DNA of 11,830 nucleotides from CAYILC01 sp964364145 (GTDB lineage Bacteria > Patescibacteriota > Microgenomatia > UBA1400 > UBA12028): assembly GCA_964364145.1 (NCBI GenBank), contig CAYILC010000025.1:1-11830 (forward strand), written 5' to 3'. Each line of letters opens with the position of its first letter. The stretch's first letter is position 1. The position numbers and the translations under genes were made by a program. Below, one piece after another: positions 6,513 to 11,830 of this stretch. The notes under the pieces were generated by a model. It saw nothing but the letters and a program-made list of their open reading frames with translations, was not told the origin of the DNA and searched no databases.

Positions 6513-6539
6513 ATCGTGATCAAACTGTCAAACTCGTGT

Positions 6540-7898
6540 ATGATTGTGCAAGTGAAAAAAAAGATTGAAATTTTTCTACTTTCTCTCATTCTTCTGCTTG
6601 CGTTCAGCATGCGCCTTATTCATTACGACCAATTTCCTGTATACGGTGAATCACAGGACGAGGTTGCATGGACGTGGCTTGGGTCGAGCCTGCTAAAGGA
6701 AGGTGTCCCAAGCGCGTGGTCCAAATTTTCGGCATATGAGGGATTTGAGTACAAGAGTGTTTCCGGATTTGGTTCGCTTGTTCGACCATTTCTTGATCAT
6801 CCTCCGTTGTTTTCCTTTATTCCAGGTTTTGTGCATCTCGCAACTTCAGAATGGTCACAGATTCCATCTGTACGGGTTATTCGTTTTCCCATGATTTTTC
6901 TTGGCACTTTTAACGTGTTCTTACTTTTTCTTGTTGCTAAAAAAATGTTTCCAACCGAGAAATTCCTCGCGCTTGCTTCGTCATTGTTGTATGCAACAGC
7001 GCCGATATTCGTATTTTCCAGTAGGCTTGTCCTTGCCGAAAACTTACTCACCGCGTTCCTTCTTTTTGCGCTTCTAGCCATTCACATGCCATCTTCAAAA
7101 AGAAGAAACATCTTCATTCTCATTATTTCCGCACTTGCCGTTTTAACAAAAGTTTCTGGCGTATTGATTCCACTGTTGTGTATTGGCGTTGGCTTATCCA
7201 AAAAAGTGAAGATGTGGAAGCCTGCAACTGCGGGACTGTTAGTAGGGGTGGCTCTTTTTGTGTTATATGGCTTTGTATACAATGGAAAGCTTTTTCTTCA
7301 AATACAGGCATCGCAAGGTAGAAGAGCCATTGGGCTCGCGACCTTGTATAACCGAGTTATTTTGCATCCTGCCATTGTTGATAAATTCTATTTTGATGGC
7401 TGGCTGATTATTGGACTTTTTTCACTTTTCTACATCTCGGCAATAAAACATGGTGAAAAGATTTGGCCACTCGCGCTGTATATACTATTAAATTTTCTCT
7501 TTATCTCCCTGACGGCGGGGGAACAAACGTTCCATGGTTGGTATGACTTCACAATATTTCCCTTCTTGAGTATCATCACAATGATGACATTTTTTTCCAT
7601 CATTCGACACAAGAAGTACGTATTGTTTGGTGTACTCTGGTTATTTATACTTCCCCAGATCCGCATGATGTTCATACATGCAGATCGACTCGAAATGCTT
7701 AGTGTTCCAGTGTTACGGGGTATTGTGATATTGGGGTGTGTTCCATTTATACTTTCTCTGTTCATGAAAAACACAAGCCTACCCAAAAAATTTATTGTCC
7801 TCTTGCTGGGTATACTTTTCCTTTCCAATATTGCAACAGTTGGCGTGTTTCAAAAGGAAATATATTGGATATCGGATGCCTACTTTATGGCAAGATAG
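6540..7898 (+). CDS. GT-C fold membrane glycosyltransferase (ArnT/PMT/GT39-like)
   Basis: The protein has about 452 residues from the ATG at 6540. A GTG at 6516, 4 bp after the previous stop, is an alternative giving 460; neither has a Shine-Dalgarno. The first membrane helix starts near residue 9 (IEIFLLSLILLLAF). It is followed by an outside loop with SQDEVAWTWLG containing the Asp-Glu pair (D40-E41) typical of GT-C enzymes, and then FLDHPPLF (84-91), matching the D-HPPL motif of ArnT/PMT-like proteins. Further hydrophobic segments run to the C-terminus, roughly 10-12 in all. Such enzymes take a polyprenyl-phosphate sugar on the outer face of the membrane and transfer it to lipid, glycan or protein. 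Donor and acceptor cannot be told from sequence. The gene likely shares the 6067 promoter. Confidence 0.82.
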   Translation: MIVQVKKKIEIFLLSLILLLAFSMRLIHYDQFPVYGESQDEVAWTWLGSSLLKEGVPSAWSKFSAYEGFEYKSVSGFGSLVRPFLDHPPLFSFIPGFVHLATSEWSQIPSVRVIRFPMIFLGTFNVFLLFLVAKKMFPTEKFLALASSLLYATAPIFVFSSRLVLAENLLTAFLLFALLAIHMPSSKRRNIFILIISALAVLTKVSGVLIPLLCIGVGLSKKVKMWKPATAGLLVGVALFVLYGFVYNGKLFLQIQASQGRRAIGLATLYNRVILHPAIVDKFYFDGWLIIGLFSLFYISAIKHGEKIWPLALYILLNFLFISLTAGEQTFHGWYDFTIFPFLSIITMMTFFSIIRHKKYVLFGVLWLFILPQIRMMFIHADRLEMLSVPVLRGIVILGCVPFILSLFMKNTSLPKKFIVLLLGILFLSNIATVGVFQKEIYWISDAYFMAR

Positions 7899-7928
7899 GT
7901 GAGAAACGGGAACAACGTGTAGTCAATC

Positions 7929-7957
7929 TTTAGTTTCCCTCACCATTCTGCTATCCT
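7929..7957 (+). promoter_or_regulatory. Leaderless-type promoter of the coiled-coil protein gene
   Basis: TATCCT (7952-7957) lies 6 nt before the ATG at 7964, so a standard start site would coincide with the start codon. No Shine-Dalgarno is present. The -35 candidate TTTAGT (7929-7934, 17-nt spacer) is weak. An imperfect hairpin, GGTGA (7898-7902) with TCACC (7940-7944) plus GGGAA with TTCCC, overlaps the same gap and might end the upstream transcript. Confidence 0.35.
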
Positions 7958-7963
7958 TAGCCC

Positions 7964-8452
7964 ATGGGATTAGGTGATGACATTAAACAAGTTGCCACAG
8001 ATGTTGGCGGTGCGGTTAGCGGTGTTGCGGTTGATGCCGCAAAGGCCGTTGCAAAAACTCCGTTAGATATTTTGGAAGAAATTTTGGGTGGGAAGGCAGG
8101 TGATGCAGGTGGTCCCAAGGGTGACGAGGCGCAGAAAAATGCTGAAAAAGCCGCCAATGGACAAACTCCTGGTGCTGACCCTGCAGTTATTCAGCAAAAA
8201 ATTCAGGACGACAAAAAATATCAGACTAAAAGACTCGCGCTTCATCGGAAAAATATGGCAACAGAACAACAATCCTATGATCAACAAACTGCACAAGTTG
8301 CGCAGCAAAAGGAAGTTGAGAAACAACAGAAAAAGGAACAAGAGAAATACGAAATCAAACAGATCGAGAAAAAGAAACGCGAAAACTACCAGGTTAAAGC
8401 CGCACAAGATGCCGCCAATGCCGAGAAGTCGAGGAACGTTGGGGCGGGGTAG
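7964..8452 (+). CDS. Lys/Gln/Glu-rich coiled-coil protein of unknown function
   Basis: This 162-residue protein was not assigned to a family. Residues 1-45 are small-residue rich (Gly, Ala, Val, Asp) with a DILEEILGG stretch. Residues 45-75 are a Gly/Pro/Ala linker. From about 77 to 155 it is a long charged helix (Gln, Lys, Glu; for example EVEKQQKKEQEKYEIKQIEK), almost certainly coiled coil. There is no signal peptide, membrane segment or cysteine. The ATG is unambiguous but has no Shine-Dalgarno; a -10-like TATCCT is 6 nt away. Related low-complexity proteins with a short LEEILGG-like segment and a Q/K-rich tail are frequent in CPR genomes, from memory and unverified. The gene ends 7 bp from the convergent neighbour. 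A scaffold or structural role is conceivable. Confidence 0.65.
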   Translation: MGLGDDIKQVATDVGGAVSGVAVDAAKAVAKTPLDILEEILGGKAGDAGGPKGDEAQKNAEKAANGQTPGADPAVIQQKIQDDKKYQTKRLALHRKNMATEQQSYDQQTAQVAQQKEVEKQQKKEQEKYEIKQIEKKKRENYQVKAAQDAANAEKSRNVGAG

Positions 8453-8459
8453 GCTACGA

Positions 8460-8804
8460 TTATTTTGTGACAAGATTTGCAAAAACTCGCGCAAGTCTCG
8501 TTAGTTCGCGTTCTCCGTATGTATAGCCTAGAAATCGTTCTTGGGCCGCAATAATCTCCTCGAGCGTCCATCGTCCAACACATTCTTCTATATTTTCGAG
8601 ATAATCTGTTCCTGCACAAATCGGACATTTTGGTGTGGAAGTATTGTAGTCGAGAATTTCCAGAGCTTGAATAACTCCGCCATTTGTTACTGCCTCTATA
8701 AGGTGCACAACACCCCCCGCTAATTTGACAAGATCTCCAGGTTGATAACTGGTTTGCTCAACAGTCATAGTCACAGCATTATACACTTGTGCAGTTTCAA
8801 ACAT
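8460..8804 (-). CDS. Small protein of unknown function with a CxxC pair
   Basis: A 114-residue protein, not recognised. The N-terminal half has QPGDLVKLAGGVVHLIEA (21-38), which reads like a small beta-barrel or SH3-like segment. A CPIC pair follows (C60, C63) with a third Cys at 75; a fourth zinc ligand is not evident, so a metal site is uncertain. The C-terminal half is helical, including WTLEEIIAAQERFLGYTYGE and ELTRLARVFANLVTK. The ATG at 8804 lacks a Shine-Dalgarno but has a -10-like hexamer 7 nt upstream; an internal Met at 8768 is a possible alternative start. It is convergent with the coiled-coil gene (7-bp gap) and divergent from the 8897 gene. Confidence 0.6.
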   Translation of the reverse strand: MFETAQVYNAVTMTVEQTSYQPGDLVKLAGGVVHLIEAVTNGGVIQALEILDYNTSTPKCPICAGTDYLENIEECVGRWTLEEIIAAQERFLGYTYGERELTRLARVFANLVTK

Positions 8805-8811
8805 TGCTACG

Positions 8812-8839
8812 TGAATATTTCAAATACAAAGAATTACAA
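8812..8839 (-). promoter_or_regulatory. Leaderless-type promoter of the CxxC protein gene
   Basis: On the minus strand TTGTAA (8839-8834) is followed after 16 nt by TATTCA (8817-8812), then 7 nt to the ATG at 8804. The geometry matches the ATPase and coiled-coil gene starts. Both boxes deviate from consensus. Confidence 0.35.
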
Positions 8840-8861
8840 GTTATAGTATGAAAATTTGTGA

Positions 8862-8888
8862 TATACTTCCCATATTAGCGCGATATGG
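8862..8888 (+). promoter_or_regulatory. -10 box plus SD-covering inverted repeat before the 8897 gene
   Basis: A TATACT -10 (8862-8867) is followed by an inverted repeat CCATAT-tagcgcg-ATATGG (8870-8888) with 6-bp arms and a 7-nt loop. The right arm includes the first two bases of the GGAGG ribosome-binding site (8887-8891). If the RNA begins upstream of the left arm, the hairpin could partly hide the site; alternatively it is a DNA operator. No good -35 was found. Confidence 0.35.
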
Positions 8889-8896
8889 AGGCAAAT

Positions 8897-9214
8897 ATGG
8901 ATTTACATGGTGGAGCGTTGGAAAATGACTGGGTAGAGAAAGCATGCGCGTTACAGGATCCTATAAAAGTTCAAGCTTTTATAACAGAGCTTCTTAGTAT
9001 TGCCGGTCTTGATGTAGTAGCGTGGTATTCGAGGCTTGAAAACCTTTATTTTATTAGAAGAAGTAGTGTCCCAGCGGAAGCAACGGTTTTGTACGAAATC
9101 TTGCGTATACTGGGAGAGAAACAAAGTCTTATAAAAGGTCAAACTATTTCACGAGCAGCGGGACAACGAGCAGAAGATCTTCATGCTGCATCGGCAAGAG
9201 TGCAGTTTTCTTGA
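8897..9214 (+). CDS. Unrecognised 105-residue helical protein
   Basis: The start at 8897 is chosen because GGAGG (8887-8891) lies 5 nt upstream; the in-frame ATG at 8885 overlaps that site and is unlikely. The protein looks mostly helical: DWVEKACALQDPIKVQAFIT, a short strand DVVAWY and ENLYFIRR, a helix with AEATVLYEILRILGE, and a polar Arg/Ala-rich tail. It has no membrane segment, signal peptide or metal motif. It stops with TGA, the only such stop among the genes here. I cannot place it in a family. It stands alone between a divergent gene and the cysS promoter region. Confidence 0.6.
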   Translation: MDLHGGALENDWVEKACALQDPIKVQAFITELLSIAGLDVVAWYSRLENLYFIRRSSVPAEATVLYEILRILGEKQSLIKGQTISRAAGQRAEDLHAASARVQFS

Positions 9215-9287
9215 GTACCCTTTTTCATCACTTTGAATTTCTTTCACAAATATACATAAGTTCTGCAGACAGACCATAAAGCACATC

Positions 9288-9309
9288 TTCGTATATACTT
9301 ACATACGAA
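9288..9309 (+). promoter_or_regulatory. cysS promoter -10 inside an inverted repeat (candidate operator)
   Basis: TATACT (9294-9299) lies 14 nt before the cysS ATG, so the leader would be only about 8 nt with no Shine-Dalgarno. Most of the -10 falls in the spacer of a perfect inverted repeat TTCGTAT (9288-9294) and ATACGAA (9303-9309), with 7-bp arms and an 8-nt spacer. This is a position where a bound protein would block RNA polymerase. No convincing -35 was found. Confidence 0.4.
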
Positions 9310-9313
9310 ATAT

Positions 9314-10753
9314 ATGAAACTTTTTAACACATTATCTCGAACACTGGAAACGCTTAAACCAATTAAAGACAAAACGATTGGTCTCTATGCTTGCGGTCCC
9401 ACTGTCTACGATTTTGCTCACCTTGGCCATATGCGTGGGTATACCATGAATGATGTACTCGTTCGCGCACTTCGTCACGCGGGTTTCACCGTCAAGCACG
9501 TCATGAATATTACCGATGTAGGCCATCTTGTGTCGGACGCCGACGAGGGCGAGGACAAGATGGAGAAGGGCGCTCGAAAGTATGGGGCTAGTGTTTGGGA
9601 ACTTGCGCAAAGGTTTGAAACATTCTTTTGGAAATCAATCGATGCGATGCACATCAAACGGCCGGATATTTCGTGCCGCGCAACGGATCACATCAAAGAA
9701 CAGATCGTGCTTATTCAGCAATTAGAAAAAAACGGCTATGTATATGTGATTAATGATGGTGTCTATTTTGATACGGCCAAGTTTCCCGATTATGGCAAGC
9801 TTGCCCGTCTAAACATCGAAAGTTTGAAGGCTGGAGCACGTGTTGAAATTGTCAAAGGCAAGAAGAGTGTGACCGATTTTGCCTTGTGGAAGCTTTCGCC
9901 ACACCATGAAAAAAGACAAATGGAGTGGGACTCTCCTTGGGGGAAAGGTTTTCCTGGCTGGCACATTGAATGTTCCGCGATGAGCATGAAATATCTGGGT
10001 GAACAGTTCGAGATTCATACTGGCGGCATCGATCATATTCCGGTCCATCACACCAACGAGATTGCGCAAAGCGAGGCAGCAACCGGCAAAAAACCGTTTG
10101 TGAAGTATTGGGTGCATCATAATTTTCTGCGCATTGATAACGAGAAGATGAGTAAATCGCTCGGCAATTTTTATACTATAGATGATGTTGTGAAACGCGG
10201 GTTTTCGCCAATGGCGTTGCGTCTGTTGTTTTTGGGTGCGCATTATCGCGACGAACTCAATTTTACGTGGGATGCATTACAGGCTTCGCAAACCGCATGG
10301 GAGCGTTTGTTGAAGTTGGTCGAACAGTTTCAGAAGGAAGATGGACGTACCGAATTATCACAAGAAAAAGTCAAAAAAATCGACGATTATCGAACGCGCT
10401 TTTTTACCGCGATTGAAAACGACTTGAACACTCCGCAGGCTTTGTCGGTATTTTGGGAGGTGATCAAAAGCAATGTTTCGTCTGGAGACAAGTTCGAGTT
10501 GGTGCGTGAGTTTGATGAGGTGCTGGGTTTGGAGATAGAAAAACATGCTGAAGAATTTGCGATGGCAAGGAAGATAAGTACTGCAGAAGAGGTGCCGGCT
10601 AAGGTAAAAGATCTCGCCAATGAACGCAAAACTGCAAAGGATCGTAAAGATTTTGTTCGAGCCGATGCATTACGCAAGCAAATTGAGGAAAAAGGATGGA
10701 AGGTGGTGGATACCGAACAGGGATATCAATTGAGTTTGAGGATCGAAAGGTAA
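9314..10753 (+). CDS. cysS: Cysteinyl-tRNA synthetase
   Basis: A complete class I cysteinyl-tRNA synthetase of 479 residues, which charges tRNA-Cys with cysteine using ATP. The HIGH-type signature is HLGH at 36-39 after CGPTVYDFA, and KMSKS is at 278-282. The zinc ligands that select cysteine correspond to C27, C220 (in GWHIEC), H245 and E249 (in HHTNE). The C-terminal helical anticodon-binding part ends with a typical DALRKQIEEKGWKVVDTEQG segment. Length is close to the usual 460-480. It starts at the only sensible ATG, with a very short leader behind TATACT. The SDR gene begins 2 nt after its stop, with an AAAGG inside the end of cysS serving as ribosome-binding site. Confidence 0.97.
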   Translation: MKLFNTLSRTLETLKPIKDKTIGLYACGPTVYDFAHLGHMRGYTMNDVLVRALRHAGFTVKHVMNITDVGHLVSDADEGEDKMEKGARKYGASVWELAQRFETFFWKSIDAMHIKRPDISCRATDHIKEQIVLIQQLEKNGYVYVINDGVYFDTAKFPDYGKLARLNIESLKAGARVEIVKGKKSVTDFALWKLSPHHEKRQMEWDSPWGKGFPGWHIECSAMSMKYLGEQFEIHTGGIDHIPVHHTNEIAQSEAATGKKPFVKYWVHHNFLRIDNEKMSKSLGNFYTIDDVVKRGFSPMALRLLFLGAHYRDELNFTWDALQASQTAWERLLKLVEQFQKEDGRTELSQEKVKKIDDYRTRFFTAIENDLNTPQALSVFWEVIKSNVSSGDKFELVREFDEVLGLEIEKHAEEFAMARKISTAEEVPAKVKDLANERKTAKDRKDFVRADALRKQIEEKGWKVVDTEQGYQLSLRIER

Positions 10754-10755
10754 AA

Positions 10756-11463
10756 ATGCAGTTAACAAACAAAATTGCCATTATTACTGGCGCTAGTGAC
10801 GGACTCGGAAAACACATTGCTCTTAAATTGGCAAAAGAAGGGGTTTCGTTAGCGCTGGTTGCCAGAAACAAAAAGAAACTTGAGTCCGTAATAACAGAAG
10901 TTAAAAAATTGGGTTCACCAAAAGCATTATTTTACCAATGCAATATTAAACATCTCGACCAGATCAAAAACACTATATTAAAGATCATCACAGACTTGGG
11001 CAAAGTTGATGTGCTTGTGAATTGCGCTGGCATTTGGCAAAAGCTCAATACGTTGGAAAATATCGATGAAAAAGCAGTTGACGATGTAATCCAAACAAAC
11101 CTTACTGGAATGATTCACCTTACAAAACTGGTATTGCCGTATCTGAAAAAACAAAAAGAATCAGCGATAATCAACATTTCATCAAGGTCCGGCGTAACAG
11201 TGCAAGAACATCAGTCAGTATATACCGCGAGCAAGTGGGGAGTAACGGGATTTACCGAGGCGTTGAAACTCGAGCTGAAAGGTACTGGAGTGAGGGTGGC
11301 GGGTGTTTATCAAGGTGGAGTGAATACAGAAATGTTTAGAAAAACTGGAGAGGAATTTAATCAAGACCATTTTATAAAACCGGAAGACCTTGCCGATGTT
11401 ATTGTGTTTATGTTATCCCAACCGCCTCAAATTTGGCTGCATGATGTAAGGGTGGAGTATTAA
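10756..11463 (+). CDS. Short-chain dehydrogenase/reductase (classical SDR)
   Basis: A 235-residue classical SDR with NAD(P)-binding TGASDGLG at 11-18, NCAG at 89-92, the structural Asn in TNLTG (N115), and the catalytic Ser143, Tyr156 and Lys160 (YTASK). The motif usually PGxxxT is QGGVNT at 186-191, with Gln replacing Pro. ARNKKK (36-41) after the second strand puts a basic residue where NADP-preferring enzymes have one, so NADP(H) is likely. The start at 10756, 2 nt after the cysS stop, begins the fold correctly (MQLTNKIAIITG). The frame open back to 10696 is inside cysS and is rejected. The substrate is unknown; it may be a 3-oxoacyl reductase-like or general carbonyl reductase. It is co-transcribed with cysS, without an obvious functional link. 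Confidence 0.92.
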   Translation: MQLTNKIAIITGASDGLGKHIALKLAKEGVSLALVARNKKKLESVITEVKKLGSPKALFYQCNIKHLDQIKNTILKIITDLGKVDVLVNCAGIWQKLNTLENIDEKAVDDVIQTNLTGMIHLTKLVLPYLKKQKESAIINISSRSGVTVQEHQSVYTASKWGVTGFTEALKLELKGTGVRVAGVYQGGVNTEMFRKTGEEFNQDHFIKPEDLADVIVFMLSQPPQIWLHDVRVEY

Positions 11464-11484
11464 AGTCTATTTCAAAACCTCACT

Positions 11485-11820
11485 TTAAGAAACAAACATC
11501 TTCGACAATCGTTGTTGGATATCTTTCTGAAGACGCGATGGAATGTTTCCCAACACATGCTGAACACGCTGCGCGTCAAGTGTCATTGGATACCATAAAA
11601 GTGCGAATGATTTTTTTGTAAGAAATGGACAGTGTTTCAGCTCAATTTCTAGAGGATGTTTTCTCTTTAGAGCTTGTGTTGTGATGGGGACGACAAGGAC
11701 GAATCGAGGATCAGCGAGCTCAGTTGCCATATTAATTACGAGCGCTGGACGATATTTTTTTAGTTCAGAACCAAAACCTGGGTGAAACTTCATAAGGAGA
11801 ACATCACCAACGCTATACAT
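11485..11820 (-). CDS. MazF/PemK-like endoribonuclease toxin
   Basis: The protein has 111 residues, normal for this family. It begins SVGDVLLMKFHPGFGSELKKYRPALVIN, the usual GD-V--V-F-P--GSE---RPA-V block (Arg24 in RPALV). It continues with VLVVPITTQ (41-49), matching the PITS/T motif with Thr47 and Thr48. MazF toxins are small beta-barrel ribonucleases that cut mRNA at short sites and are held in check by a co-transcribed antitoxin. The gene starts 10 bp from the window edge with AGAGAA upstream; the antitoxin is normally immediately upstream, so it would lie outside and cannot be checked. It is convergent with the SDR gene, with 21 bp between them. Family assignment is secure; activity is not. 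Confidence 0.85.
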   Translation of the reverse strand: MYSVGDVLLMKFHPGFGSELKKYRPALVINMATELADPRFVLVVPITTQALKRKHPLEIELKHCPFLTKKSFALLWYPMTLDAQRVQHVLGNIPSRLQKDIQQRLSKMFVS

Positions 11821-11830
11821 GCTTTTCTCT

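Noticed and set aside
8063..8504. Overlapping frames opposite and alongside the coiled-coil gene
   Set aside because: They are Leu/Phe-rich or Lys/Arg-rich translations caused by the A-rich repeat-like coding of the real gene at 7964-8452.
10696..10755. Longer SDR start inside cysS
   Set aside because: The extension is out of frame within the cysS end, and the SDR fold begins properly at the ATG 10756, 2 nt after the cysS stop.
1..11830. CRISPR array, tRNA, rRNA or insertion-sequence ends
   Set aside because: No regularly spaced repeats, cloverleaf candidates, rRNA-like sequence or transposase gene were seen; searches for target-site duplications around the 1128-2829 cassette by eye found none convincing.
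1..11830. Recoded UGA (Gly) as in some CPR lineages
   Set aside because: All genes are full length under the standard code and TGA is used as a stop at 9214, so no recoding is needed.

Overview
The window is a compact bacterial stretch that uses the standard code: stops are mostly TAA or TAG, and one gene ends in TGA. Gaps are short; the longest gene-free stretch is about 190 bp. The mix of housekeeping genes with small orphan proteins, minimal or leaderless mRNA starts, and an ATP-grasp/citrate-synthase style citrate-cleaving system split over separate genes fits a small-genome lineage such as Candidate Phyla Radiation/Patescibacteria. That placement is an inference from style, not from a marker gene.

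Region 1 (1-3755) carries the pieces of a citrate-cleaving enzyme: the C-terminal end of an ATP-grasp large subunit (1-209), a succinyl-CoA-synthetase-alpha-like small subunit with the phosphohistidine motif (214-1110), and a stand-alone citryl-CoA lyase (3018-3755). Together they would convert citrate, CoA and ATP to citryl-CoA and then to acetyl-CoA and oxaloacetate. The small-subunit and lyase genes are separated by a two-gene antisense cassette (1128-2829): a DUF4143-type AAA+ ATPase and a pRiA4b ORF-3-like protein. The two cassette genes lie 1 nt apart, with their own leaderless-type promoter and a terminator hairpin. recR follows the lyase by 18 bp.

Region 2 (4413-7898) contains a GT4 glycosyltransferase on the minus strand. 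Divergent from it are a short ribosome hibernation factor, an unrecognised 132-residue alpha/beta protein, and a multi-pass GT-C (ArnT/PMT-like) membrane glycosyltransferase. The two glycosyltransferases suggest cell-surface glycan or glycoprotein work.

Region 3 (7964-9214) holds three unrecognised small proteins: a K/Q/E-rich coiled-coil protein, a 114-residue protein with a CxxC pair, and a 105-residue helical protein.

Region 4 (9314-11820) has cysS, an SDR oxidoreductase starting 2 nt after the cysS stop, and a convergent MazF/PemK-like toxin at the window edge. The toxin's antitoxin, if present, lies outside.

The most interesting points are the split citryl-CoA synthetase/lyase set, the antisense ATPase cassette inserted inside it, and the recurring promoter geometry that places the -10 box 6-7 nt from the start codon (leaderless initiation).
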